A stretch of 32,350 nucleotides of DNA. It comes from Armatimonadota bacterium. Its GTDB lineage: Bacteria; Armatimonadota; Zipacnadia; JAUWAU01. The notes under the pieces are model-generated. The model ran no database searches and had not been told where the DNA came from. It worked only from the letters and a program-made list of their open reading frames with translations. This document shows positions 23,621 to 32,033 of this stretch, one piece after another. Position numbers and translations under genes: made by a program. The stretch covers positions 1-32,350 of the forward strand of contig JAUWAU010000051.1 in assembly GCA_030601885.1 (NCBI GenBank), read 5' to 3'. The first letter of the stretch is position 1, and each line of letters begins with the position of its first letter.

Positions 23621-23648
23621 CCTGTCTGAAGCGGGATCCCGTACGGGA
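23621..23648 (+). repeat. Dispersed 28-nt repeat, copy 2
   Basis: This begins CCTGTCTGAAGCGG and ends in TCCCGTACGGGA, matching the minus strand at 17106-17133 at 27 of 28 positions. A weaker half copy (CCTGTCTAAAGCGGGA) precedes it at 23597-23612. It lies in the 127-bp gap before the protease gene. Confidence 0.8.
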
Positions 23649-23694
23649 CCCCGAAGGGGGTCAGGCGCCGTGGCACACGGGAGGAGGAACGACG

Positions 23695-24729
23695 GTGAGC
23701 GACGATCGGCCTCAGGCCGAGGCCCGGCAGGCCGTCTGCCCGCAGTGTGGCGCCGAGGTCCCCGAACACTGGCAGGCGATGGGCGTGTGTCCCGCGTGCA
23801 ATAGCTCTCTCACGGCTCCCATAGCGGAGACGACGTCACCCGACGAGTCTGCCCCATCCACCGTGCCTCCCCCACCACTTGAGGTTCCGCCCGTGGCCGA
23901 AGGGCCCACTGAGCCGATCCAGGAGACCGCCCCACAGAAGTCGAGGAAAGGCATCATCGCCATCCTCGCTGCCATTGGCGTGATCCTGTTCAAGTTCAAG
24001 GGCCTCCTCCTCATCCTGCTGGGCAAGCTCAAATTCTTACTGCCTGCGCTGAAGTTCCTGAAGTTTGGGAAGATCCTGACGACCGGGGGCTCGATGCTCC
24101 TGTCGGCCGCCCTCTATGCGACGATCTTCGGCTGGCCATACGCGGTGGGCTTCGTTCTCCTCATTCTCGTGCACGAGCTGGGGCACATGCTCGTCATCTG
24201 GCAAAGTGGGCTCCCGACGACGGCGCCGATCTTCATCCCGTTCTTCGGCGCCGCCATCTTCTTGAAGGAGATGCCCCGTGACGCCAAGATGGAGGCCGCC
24301 ATCGCCTTCGGCGGGCCGGTGCTGGGCACGGTGGGGGCACTTGCCTGCTACGGGATCTATCTGGCGACCCAGGCCCCGATCTGGCTGGCCCTGGCGTACG
24401 TGGGGTGCTTCATCAATCTGTTCAACCTGCTTCCGGTCCTACCCTTGGACGGCGGGCGCATCATGGCCGCCGTGTCCCCGAAGGTGTGGCTCCTGGGCAT
24501 GGTCGGCATCGTCATCGTCTTCATCAAGTTCCATTCCCCGTTCCTGCTCCTGCTCGTCTTGCTGTCCCTGCGCCGGATCATCGAGGCCTTCCGTCGTCAG
24601 AGTGACCCGGAGAAAATGCGCTACTATGACGTTCCCCGCGGCACGCGAGTGTCGATAGCCGCCGCGTATTTCGCCCTGGCGGGCTTTCTGGGCTACCTGA
24701 TGCTGTACGCCTTTGAGACGCTGGGGTAG
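23695..24729 (+). CDS. M50 site-2 protease-like membrane metalloprotease with N-terminal zinc ribbon
   Basis: The protein has 344 residues. The GTG at 23695 follows a very strong GGAGGAGGAAC site, preferred over earlier in-frame starts. A zinc ribbon opens the protein (CPQCGAEVPEHWQAMGVCPAC, about 15-35 overall). A Pro/Glu-rich linker and then several membrane segments follow. The zinc motif HELGH is at 160-164, and the third ligand is D252 in LPLDGGR, both within membrane helices as in S2P/FtsH-independent intramembrane proteases. Such enzymes release membrane-bound regulators. The ribbon probably faces the cytoplasm and may recruit substrates. Its position inside a saccharolytic locus could mean control by regulated proteolysis, but no anti-sigma factor is present here. 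Confidence 0.87.
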   Translation: MSDDRPQAEARQAVCPQCGAEVPEHWQAMGVCPACNSSLTAPIAETTSPDESAPSTVPPPPLEVPPVAEGPTEPIQETAPQKSRKGIIAILAAIGVILFKFKGLLLILLGKLKFLLPALKFLKFGKILTTGGSMLLSAALYATIFGWPYAVGFVLLILVHELGHMLVIWQSGLPTTAPIFIPFFGAAIFLKEMPRDAKMEAAIAFGGPVLGTVGALACYGIYLATQAPIWLALAYVGCFINLFNLLPVLPLDGGRIMAAVSPKVWLLGMVGIVIVFIKFHSPFLLLLVLLSLRRIIEAFRRQSDPEKMRYYDVPRGTRVSIAAAYFALAGFLGYLMLYAFETLG

Positions 24730-24740
24730 GCGCCGCGACT

Positions 24741-24768
24741 GACCGCTAATCACCGGCCGCTGACCACT
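24741..24768. repeat. 7-nt tandem repeat (GACCACT type), copy 1
   Basis: The four units are GACCGCT, AATCACC, GGCCGCT and GACCACT. They line up with four units at 31165-31192 at 24 of 28 positions, all differences being transitions. The stop codon and last residues (VVSGR) of the minus-strand DUF5696-like gene fall inside this element. Confidence 0.75.
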
Positions 24769-27700
24769 GTCCTCACCGGCCGCGTGAGCCACGTGTAGTC
24801 TGCCGCCGCGAAGCCGGCGTCGGGCTGCCCGGCGTGGATGACGTAGGCGAGGCGCGCGCCTTCTGTCGCACCCGTGCTAAAACCTATGCCGCCCCAGGAG
24901 CCGGCGTCCCAGTAGGTGATGTTGGTGAAGGGGCTCAGGGCGACGCACGAGTGCGCCCATTCATCCGAGTAGCAGGCATACCACCGCGGATCAGCGTTCT
25001 TCCCCGACACATCCTCGGCGTTGCCCTTGCCGTCCACGACGGCCCGATTGCCCTTGTCGTCCTCGAACTGACACCGCCGTCGGTAGTACGCCCGGCTGGT
25101 GTGCGAGATGGGCTTGTTTAGGTCCGTTTCGACGATGAAGTAGTCGTGGTAGAAGCAGTACGTCTTGGCGTACTCGTACTCGCCCCGCAGCTTCTTCCGC
25201 ACCTGCACGACGACTCGCACGGGGCCTTTGTCGAGGACTTCGAGGCTCGTCACTTCGCCCACTTCGTCCACCCAGCCCGTCGCCTCGCTGGACACGCCGA
25301 GGGATTTGAGGAAGCTGCGGCGCGGCTCGATGCCTTCGAGCGAATGCAGCGCCGAGATGACGCCGTCGCGGAAGACGGCGCGGTATACGGGGCTCGCGAA
25401 GGCCTGCTGCTCATCGTCCCAGCTCAGCTCGCCCATGGGCTGTGGGCCTGACGGCGTGCCTGCCTGGCGGCAGAGCGCCAGGAAATGGCGCTGCGCTTTG
25501 GCTGGGGTGCCGCCCGGCATCAGCCAGCACAGTTCTCTGCGTGCACCGGTCTCCGGCCGAAACTGCGTCGGCACGGGGCCGATCAGATTGCCGGCCGCGT
25601 CTGTCTCGACGACCCGCACACTCGCGAGGTTGAGTGCGTCCGCCGCGACGCCGAGCTGCTCGGCAAGGTCCACACGGATGGTCACCGGCTCATCGTGGCG
25701 CGGGGCGTCGCCTGTATGCACCGTCACGGCAAAACGATGGGCCCACGAGGCGTAGTCGGCTGGGAGGAGCACGTCAGCCTGCGCGGCGTTGTTGTTGGTC
25801 AGCAGTTCCTCCCGACCACGCGCATCCGAGACGCGAAGCTCCAGGCGGTAGCGGCCGTCCATCCCCGGCACGATGGGCGTGAAGCGCACCGGGCGCTCCT
25901 GCCCGGGGTCCAGTTGGAGGGCGGCAGTCGCCAATTCGAGCGGACCGGCGGTCGTCATCGCGACAAGCTGCACTCGCGCGCGTGCCGCTGCGCCGCCGAA
26001 GTTAGCCACGCGCGCGCCGGCCTGCAGCGGCGTGCCGGAGGGCTGTGGGTTGCCTGCGATGACGCTGAAGGTTCCCGACACAATAGCCAGATCGGGCCGC
26101 CGCACAGCCCGGCCGCTCAGGAGCGCGTACGCCCCGGCCTCGCCGCGGAGCGTGAGCGCGTCTTTGCCGACATCCAGGTCAACCTCCCGCATGCGCCGCC
26201 CCTCCTCATCCAGCAGGTAGCCTCGTGCTGCGGCGATGTCCCAGCGCCGCACCAACTCCCGAGGCCGGATCGTCACCTCACCCTCGTCCTCAATGTTCAC
26301 GATGAGCGTGCCCTCGCCGGCAACGCGCACCGTCAGCCGCACGGCCGTCCTGGCAGCGGCGAAGTCGTACTCCCGCCCGCCCGGATCGCAGAACACGTAC
26401 CCGGGGGCCCGGACGTACGTGACCTGCCGCCGATCTGTCGCGGACGCCCCGGGGACAAGTGCCTTGTATTGCAGGAAGTCTTTCCCGGCGGCAAGGAAGC
26501 CGTTCGTAGGCAGAATGTACTCCTGACCCCCGTATCGGACTTCGTACGGCTCGTCGCCGAAGTTCACCGTCGCCACGATGCCCGACTCCCAGCGCGTCTC
26601 CTGCACGGCGTGATCGTCGGTGACGAAGCGATGGCTGAGCATCTCGTCGTAGAAAAGCTGCTGGTGCAGCTGGCACGTGGTGCGATAGCTCTGCAGCAGC
26701 CGCGCCCGCAGTTCCGGCTCCTGCCAGTTGAAGCTGAAGGGCCGCGAGACCCAGTACAGCGGGATGGTGCCGTACAGGACGTTGAAGGCGTCCTTTTTGT
26801 CGGCCATCTCTGGCGCCGCCGTGTAGAGGTGCCCCGTGCTGTCGCCCCAGTACCACGTGGAGACGACGCAATCGTGGAAGCACAGCTCCCACAGCGGGAC
26901 GCGGTTGTAGTGGCCGATGCCGTACTTGAGGTAGTCGGCGCCGATGTCGTCGCGGGTCTGGGGGATGTTGGTGCCCACGTGCCCGGCGGGCCAGGAGTAG
27001 AAGCCGCCGCTCTGCATGCCCTCCCAGTAGTCGTACCAGCGCACCCCATACCAGCGTCCGTGCTCCCCGCCGAGCACCAGGCCCAACCCCTTCACATACG
27101 CGGCGAGGCGCTCGTTGGCCTGCCGGTACTCGGTGCGCGTGAGCGGATGCTGTTCGTCGTAACACTCTCGCAGACCGGATGCGGTGGTGACGTCCAGGAA
27201 GCGGGTGTTGTAGGGGTGATCGCGCAATACGGCGTCGATTTCCAGTTGCGCCGCCTCCACCGCGAGTGCGGGGCACATCTTCATGAAGGTGGTCTTCTTG
27301 TCCCACGTGACCCAGCCGCGCACCGGGTTCCCCCCGGAATCCTTGATGGCCGACGCCGGCAGCGGGGCCCGGTTGGATTCGCTCAACGGGCCGTCCTGAA
27401 TGTCAACGTAGTTGTCGTACTCGCCGATGAGGTAGCCAAGGTCCGTGATGGCCTCCATATCGGCTCTCATCCATCGGCCGTTGATGAGGGCCCGCTCGAT
27501 GCCGGCGGCTTTCGCCTCGCGGCAGAACTGCAGCCCCGGCACGCCCCAGAAGTCCGGGGCGCCGGCCAGTCGTGCAACCTGCGGCACCTCGCGCTGCTTC
27601 TGGCGCAGCGTCTTGAAGTACCCCATCTGCTTCGCGTACGCCCGGTAGCGCTTGCAGATGGCGACGTGTCCGCCCTCGTCCACGAAGGAGAGCCGAAAGC

Positions 27701-29033
27701 GCCTGGGATAGCGGAATTGGCCCTTGGCGCTCTGCCAGTACAAGGCCGGCGCGAGCACCTGGCGGCCTTGTACTGGCGCCGACTCGAGGCGCACCACGGC
27801 ATCGTCCGGCGTCTCGGCAAGCAGCAGATAGCCCTTCGTCAGATCCGTCACGCCCACCCACGGCATATCGAGCGTCCCGTAGGTGGTCCATCGCGTGCCC
27901 TTCCAGCGCAAGTCGTCCGTTTCGAACATGACGCCGCTGCTGTATCGCGGGGCGATGACGAAGCCATTCTCGGCATCGAGGACGAAGGGGGCGAAGACGG
28001 TGAAGTCTGCGTACCGGGCGGTGCGATCGGGGACATCCACCTCGACGACCACGTCGGCCGCCTCCGGCAGCGTCACCGTGACGCTAACCGGCACGGTCTG
28101 CCCACTGGCGGCCGTGGCCTCCTTTTCGAAAGTAACGCCCGGGGCACGCGCGCGTCCCCCGGGGAGCACTCGCACGTTTCGCAGGGCGGCGGTTGCGTCG
28201 GTCGCGGTTGATGGCGGGACATGGCCGCCGGCGTCCGCGAGTGTGGCGAGGGCAAAGCTGCGGGGGTCAGAGTGCACCCAGGTGGTGGGATAGTAAAGTT
28301 GCGCCTCGCGCCCGCTCGCCGTGTCGGCGTCGTTCGCGCCGAGGGCGAAGCGAAGCTGTGCGCCGAGCCGCGCGGACACACGGAAGGCGCTCCACGGCAG
28401 CGACGCCTCGACCACGTACCCATCGCCCGTCTCAGCGACGGCCACGCCGGCGCCCCCGATGGCACCGCGCCCTTGCACGATGGCCACGGGATGGGCCGGC
28501 GCGAGCGCCAACGCCACCTGGGTGCCGTTGACCCAGAACTCGATGGAGTCTCTCTCCCACCAGCGCTCATCGGCGCGCGTGGCGAACAGCCGCTGCTCGT
28601 CCGTCACGCGAGCGCCGATGTACAGATGCTGCGCATCCCACATCAGCCACACGTTCCCACTGACGTCCTTGGGACCGTCCAGCTTCGCCGCGTCGGCCGT
28701 CATGTCCGGGGTGAGGACGAAGCAGGGCTTCGAAGGCCACTCATCCAGCCGGGCGTCTATCCGCGGCGCCTGCGGCGCCCGGCGCAGGCGGAGCTCGACA
28801 GTGGACGCCTCGGCGGTCCGTGCCGATCGCCACACGTAGCCGCTGCGCCTATCCGTCACGGCGATGGCGCCGGTGGATTCATCGAGCTCGAGCCGCAGCA
28901 CGCTGCTCTCGATGAAGCAGCGCCCGTCGGCTCGCGTTACCGAGGGCCGCGCCTCTGAGGGGTTATCCGCCAACACCACCGCACACAGCAAGGCACCGGG
29001 CAGGAAGATGGCAACAGGCTGCAGCGTCCGCAT
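24750..29033 (-). CDS. Exported multidomain DUF5696-like glycoside hydrolase with CBM9-like and CARDB-like domains
   Basis: The protein has 1427 residues. The ATG at 29033 follows AAAGAGGTG and starts a signal peptide (MRTLQPVAIFLPGALLCAVV). The frame is open upstream but without a start site of equal quality. Residues about 35-70 begin the DUF5696-type domain (LRLELDESTGAIAVTDRRSG). Residues 92-265 are CBM9-like (RIDARLDEWP, YIGARVTDE, WWERDSIEFWVNG). A beta-sandwich and then a TIM barrel lie at about 490-800 (PDFWGVPGLQFCREAKAAGI, YNTRFLDVTTASG, GEHGRWYG). A CARDB-like module lies at about 978-1090 (RRPDLAIVSG, VANFGG, LLTNNN). A large C-terminal beta domain ends the protein. The barrel resembles GH101/GH129-type families; the substrate is unknown. 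It is one of the largest secreted enzymes in the locus. Confidence 0.8.
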   Translation of the reverse strand: MRTLQPVAIFLPGALLCAVVLADNPSEARPSVTRADGRCFIESSVLRLELDESTGAIAVTDRRSGYVWRSARTAEASTVELRLRRAPQAPRIDARLDEWPSKPCFVLTPDMTADAAKLDGPKDVSGNVWLMWDAQHLYIGARVTDEQRLFATRADERWWERDSIEFWVNGTQVALALAPAHPVAIVQGRGAIGGAGVAVAETGDGYVVEASLPWSAFRVSARLGAQLRFALGANDADTASGREAQLYYPTTWVHSDPRSFALATLADAGGHVPPSTATDATAALRNVRVLPGGRARAPGVTFEKEATAASGQTVPVSVTVTLPEAADVVVEVDVPDRTARYADFTVFAPFVLDAENGFVIAPRYSSGVMFETDDLRWKGTRWTTYGTLDMPWVGVTDLTKGYLLLAETPDDAVVRLESAPVQGRQVLAPALYWQSAKGQFRYPRRFRLSFVDEGGHVAICKRYRAYAKQMGYFKTLRQKQREVPQVARLAGAPDFWGVPGLQFCREAKAAGIERALINGRWMRADMEAITDLGYLIGEYDNYVDIQDGPLSESNRAPLPASAIKDSGGNPVRGWVTWDKKTTFMKMCPALAVEAAQLEIDAVLRDHPYNTRFLDVTTASGLRECYDEQHPLTRTEYRQANERLAAYVKGLGLVLGGEHGRWYGVRWYDYWEGMQSGGFYSWPAGHVGTNIPQTRDDIGADYLKYGIGHYNRVPLWELCFHDCVVSTWYWGDSTGHLYTAAPEMADKKDAFNVLYGTIPLYWVSRPFSFNWQEPELRARLLQSYRTTCQLHQQLFYDEMLSHRFVTDDHAVQETRWESGIVATVNFGDEPYEVRYGGQEYILPTNGFLAAGKDFLQYKALVPGASATDRRQVTYVRAPGYVFCDPGGREYDFAAARTAVRLTVRVAGEGTLIVNIEDEGEVTIRPRELVRRWDIAAARGYLLDEEGRRMREVDLDVGKDALTLRGEAGAYALLSGRAVRRPDLAIVSGTFSVIAGNPQPSGTPLQAGARVANFGGAAARARVQLVAMTTAGPLELATAALQLDPGQERPVRFTPIVPGMDGRYRLELRVSDARGREELLTNNNAAQADVLLPADYASWAHRFAVTVHTGDAPRHDEPVTIRVDLAEQLGVAADALNLASVRVVETDAAGNLIGPVPTQFRPETGARRELCWLMPGGTPAKAQRHFLALCRQAGTPSGPQPMGELSWDDEQQAFASPVYRAVFRDGVISALHSLEGIEPRRSFLKSLGVSSEATGWVDEVGEVTSLEVLDKGPVRVVVQVRKKLRGEYEYAKTYCFYHDYFIVETDLNKPISHTSRAYYRRRCQFEDDKGNRAVVDGKGNAEDVSGKNADPRWYACYSDEWAHSCVALSPFTNITYWDAGSWGGIGFSTGATEGARLAYVIHAGQPDAGFAAADYTWLTRPVRTVVSGR

Positions 29034-29362
29034 GGCAAGCACCTCTTTCGCCGGGCCCACTGTGGCTGAGGTCGGTGAGAGCCCGCGCATCAACACCACA
29101 TACCTTCTTTGGCGCGCGCCGGGGTCCTCTCCGCTGGGCCCCACCCTCGAACGCCGACGGGCCCGCTGCGCCGGGAGGATTCCATGTCGGTTCCTCTGCC
29201 GACGCAGCGGGCCCGTGCTCCGCGAGCCTGGTGGCACCGTCCTGGCAAGGGGCGACACATCGGCCACATAGATCACCGGGGTTGGGAGTGGTCTGGGGAA
29301 GTGCCTGCCCGGTGGCGCCGACGTCCTTGGTCTGCGGCTCCGAGCACGCGGCTCGGGAGGTC
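29034..29362. other. Intergenic region between the two minus-strand glycosidase genes
   Basis: These 329 bp separate the GH20-like gene from the DUF5696-like gene in the same direction. They hold a perfect 14-bp inverted repeat (29157-29216) but no recognisable promoter boxes and no RNA gene. Long antisense open frames cross it, reflecting high GC only. Confidence 0.5.
29157..29216. repeat. Perfect 14-bp inverted repeat with 32-nt loop
   Basis: The arms ACGGGCCCGCTGCG (29157-29170) and CGCAGCGGGCCCGT (29203-29216) pair perfectly. There is no T-run, so it is not a standard intrinsic terminator. It could limit read-through, protect an mRNA end or be a mobile repeat. Confidence 0.7.
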
Positions 29363-31063
29363 TCAGCCGCCCCACACGGCCCGGGCGAAGCCCTCGAGGT
29401 CGTCGTACTGGTGGCGCCAGGTGGTGTACATGACGCCGGCAACGCCCGGGATACCCTCGGCGTCGCGGAGCCACTGGGGAGTGTGGAATTCGCTCTTATC
29501 GTAGTAGCCCGCCAGGATCTGCTGGTGGCCGCGCTCGGCGAACCACGGCAGGTTCTCCTTCCGAGCTCGATAGAACCAGTTGACGATGACCACGTCGCTG
29601 GGCAGGCCCTCCCAGGAGCCGGCCCAACTGCCGTTGACGAGGTAATAGTCGCCTCGGGCGTTGTGGTTCGGGTCGAACATGTCGGACCAGACGTGGATGC
29701 GCGCGTCCGGGCGAATATCGCGGATGATGCCCACGCAGCGGCGCACGTTGTCCGCGAGCATCTCGCCGGGGGTCATTCCGCGATCCTGGCACGCCTTGCA
29801 CCAGTTTGCCACGCGCATCTCGTCGTGGCTCATGAAGAAGCCGTTGGGCTGCAACAGTGCGTTGACGCGCTGCACCTGATCTTTGAGGATCTCGTACACC
29901 TTTGGCTCGCTCAGGCAGCACATCACCTGCCCTCCGCCCATGATGACGGGATGGTAGAAGCTCACTCGCAGCCTCTGCCCCTCGCGGAGGCGAGAGTTCG
30001 GCGTGAGCTGCAGTGCGGGCCAGGCATGGTACAGCTCGTAGGAGCCCGACCAGGGGACCGTGCCGAGGCGCTCATCCGCTACCGGGGCGAAATCCCGCCC
30101 CTCCTCGTACGCCGTCCCCTCCTCCCCGCGCACGATCAATGGACAGCCGGGGCGGCGGAGGACGTTGAGCAGCCCGACCTCCTCCAGCTTCACCTCGTCC
30201 CACCAGAGCTTCCCGCCCCTTCCCTGCCAGACGCCCACATAGATGCGCAGTTCGGTGTTGTCGAGGCTGTTGAAGACGACGTCTTGCCGCGTCCAGTCCT
30301 GGGTGGGACGGATATCGAGGTGCTTGTACTGCAGCGACTTGCCGCTCTTGGTCAGCACGGCGATCCTGACGCCGCCAGGATTCTCGAAGCCCTCCGTCTT
30401 CGTCCATGCCTCGATGTGATAGCAGCGGAACGGAGCTACTTTGACGAGTTGATGAAACCGGCAGTTCCCGTGCTCGGGGGCGGCCGTGCGGATGCCCTCC
30501 ATCCTCGCGGCAACTTTGCCGCCGTGCACTACGGTGGTGTCGGCAAACACGCTCTCGCCCACGTTCTCCTGCCAGTCCCAGCCACCAAACTTGTGTCCGT
30601 CCGCCTGCTCGAAGTCGCCGTTCTTCAGCGCCACGGGCGGATCGGCGATCACATCGGCCTTACCGTCGCGCACCACGAACAGGGCATCGCGCACGGGCAG
30701 GCCCTCGGCTAGATTCGGATCGTGGGCGAGAATGCCCGACGAGTAACCGATTGGCATCACGCAGGGGATGATCTCCAGCCCGACCTCGTCGGCCGTCTGC
30801 TTCACCGCGGCCACGTGGTCGAAGTACGTCTGATCCATTTCGTGCAGGCGCGAGAACTTGGAGTCGGTGAGCACAATGCCGTTATAGCCCGCCCCGGCGG
30901 CGCGCCGGAAGATGTCTTGGACCACCGGCACATTCTCGTCCGGGAGGAGATTCCTGCTGACGTACACCCACCGATGCTCCAGCTCGGCCCCCTGCATCAT
31001 GCGACAGCCCAGGACCGCCGCCACGCTCAGAGCTACTGCTGCGACCGCGGAATGGAATCTCAT
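29363..31063 (-). CDS. Exported GH20-like TIM-barrel protein with carbohydrate-binding insert
   Basis: The protein has 566 residues. The ATG at 31063 follows GAGGAGGG; upstream in-frame codons are encoded by intergenic repeat DNA. The N-terminus MRFHSAVAAVALSVAAVLGC suggests either a signal peptide or a lipoprotein, with cysteine after VLG. The barrel begins HRWVYVSRNLLPDENVPVVQ. A jelly-roll insert of about 170 residues (LKNGDFEQADGHKFGGWDWQ to LWWDEVKLEEVG) resembles CBM4/9-type modules. The barrel then resumes with FFMSHDEMRVANWC, where D414-E415 match the adjacent acidic pair of hexosaminidase-like enzymes. The rest (IHVWSDMFDPNHN, GVMYTTWRHQYDDLEGFA) fits a GH20-like fold. The substrate is probably an amino sugar or related unit; uncertain. 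Confidence 0.75.
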   Translation of the reverse strand: MRFHSAVAAVALSVAAVLGCRMMQGAELEHRWVYVSRNLLPDENVPVVQDIFRRAAGAGYNGIVLTDSKFSRLHEMDQTYFDHVAAVKQTADEVGLEIIPCVMPIGYSSGILAHDPNLAEGLPVRDALFVVRDGKADVIADPPVALKNGDFEQADGHKFGGWDWQENVGESVFADTTVVHGGKVAARMEGIRTAAPEHGNCRFHQLVKVAPFRCYHIEAWTKTEGFENPGGVRIAVLTKSGKSLQYKHLDIRPTQDWTRQDVVFNSLDNTELRIYVGVWQGRGGKLWWDEVKLEEVGLLNVLRRPGCPLIVRGEEGTAYEEGRDFAPVADERLGTVPWSGSYELYHAWPALQLTPNSRLREGQRLRVSFYHPVIMGGGQVMCCLSEPKVYEILKDQVQRVNALLQPNGFFMSHDEMRVANWCKACQDRGMTPGEMLADNVRRCVGIIRDIRPDARIHVWSDMFDPNHNARGDYYLVNGSWAGSWEGLPSDVVIVNWFYRARKENLPWFAERGHQQILAGYYDKSEFHTPQWLRDAEGIPGVAGVMYTTWRHQYDDLEGFARAVWGG

Positions 31064-31164
31064 ATCGAATGCCCTCCTCTCCGCCGTCTTTGCCGTTTGC
31101 CCTTCGCCGTCCTCCTTCTTCGTCGCCTTTACTGTAGCCGGCGCCTTTGCTGTTGTCCTTTGCG

Positions 31165-31192
31165 GACCACTAACCACCGACCACTGACCACT
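31165..31192. repeat. 7-nt tandem repeat (GACCACT type), copy 2
   Basis: The four units are GACCACT, AACCACC, GACCACT and GACCACT. They correspond unit for unit to 24741-24768. Read on the other strand they give the TGGTCAGTGG-type sequence that translates as SGQWSVVSG. Confidence 0.8.
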
Positions 31193-31386
31193 CCCGTTCA
31201 CCTGTAGGCCGGCGGCTTTGGCTTGCGTCTTCGTCGCTGCCTCCTCCGACGCAGGATGCTCCACCCTATATGGAGAATATCCTATGGGTATGGGAAGCGC
31301 GATCGGGGCGCGTGGACGACCTGCCTGCGCGCGACCCGACCAGAGCCAGAGCTTTCATCGGCGGCTGGAGCAAGAAATGCGTGTTA

Positions 31387-31461
31387 TGTCCCCGGAATTC
31401 GCGAGGTGGGCCGTCGAAATTCCTGAGTTGTAAATAATTTAGTATGGTGTCCCCGGAATTC
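31387..31461. repeat. TGTCCCCGGAATTC direct repeat
   Basis: Copies lie at 31387-31400 and 31448-31461, each followed by CGAGG-like sequence, with an AT-rich stretch between them. I recall similar GTATGGTGTCCCCGGAATT strings near small Y1-type transposon ends in other GC-rich bacteria. No transposase gene is present here. Confidence 0.55.
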
Positions 31462-31559
31462 CGAGGCGCGGTGTCGCCGGGGCGACCGGGTTTGCCCCAA
31501 ACCTGTTCGGTGAGGAGATTACGCCCGGTTGTGCCGATTCGCCGGGTCTGGAGGCCATT

Positions 31560-32033
31560 ATGAGGTACTCCCAGTTCCGCCAGCTTGTGTCAGCCGGAGA
31601 GGGCAGGAGGGTGGACTTCAAGATCCAGTGCAAAGCATTTGCCTGCCGGGCTGTCGCGCCCAGAGCCGAGTTGGCCAAGGATATCTGCGCGATGGCCAAC
31701 AACGGGAACGTGGCCAGCTACATACTCGTCGGGGTATCGGATGATGGTCGCAGGTTCGAATCTGTCACGAACCCGAAGCTCACCGACGACAACCTGCAGA
31801 GCTTCTGCAAGACGGCCATCTACCCCCCGCCCAAGATCAGAGTCCACGCAGAACGCTGGGATCACCCGCGCAGCGCCCATCGCGACAAGGACTTCGTGAT
31901 CATCCAGATCGGCCCGCATAGCCGGCAGGCCTACCGTCTTGCCCGAGACTTCATCTCCTATAACGAACGGGTGGTTTACCGCCGCAACGGGGTGTGGGTA
32001 CGCAGGGGGGCCACTAGGAGCCTGTCTGCGTAA
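31560..32033 (+). pseudogene. AlbA_2/Schlafen-type DNA-binding domain protein, truncated by IS insertion
   Basis: The reading frame has 157 codons, starting at the ATG after GGAGGCCATT. It encodes an AlbA_2 domain: GRRVDFKIQCKAFACRAVAP, AELAKDICAMANNGNVASYI, LVGVSDDGRRFE, then VIIQIGPHSRQAYRLARD and VVYRRNGVWVRRGAT. This domain occurs in Schlafen-like proteins and putative regulators that bind nucleic acid or ATP. The IS end begins at about 32014, so the final residues (RSLSA) and the stop codon come from the IS. Family members commonly continue with further domains, so the C-terminal part is probably lost. The remaining domain might still fold. Confidence 0.75.

Larger units (their letters stand above)
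31064..31559. other. Repeat-rich intergenic region
   Basis: These 496 bp contain, in order, a pyrimidine-rich imperfect repeat of CTTTGCCGT-like units (31080-31160), the 7-nt tandem element (31165-31192), an AT-rich spot (CCTATATGGAGAATATCC), and two copies of TGTCCCCGGAATTC flanking TAAATAATTTAGTATGG. The region should carry promoters for both the GH20-like gene and the AlbA_2 gene, but no firm boxes can be named. An open frame continues through the first half from the GH20-like gene but is repeat-derived. Confidence 0.6.

Noticed and set aside
25485..28211. A 908-codon open frame on the + strand
   Set aside because: It is antisense to the DUF5696-like glycosidase gene, and the composition is that of a shadow frame.
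29075..30712. A 545-codon open frame on the + strand
   Set aside because: It is antisense to the GH20-like gene, which has a proper start site and domain signatures.
31745..31765. GGTTCGAATCTGT resembling a tRNA T-arm
   Set aside because: No acceptor or anticodon stems surround it, and it lies inside the AlbA_2 coding sequence.
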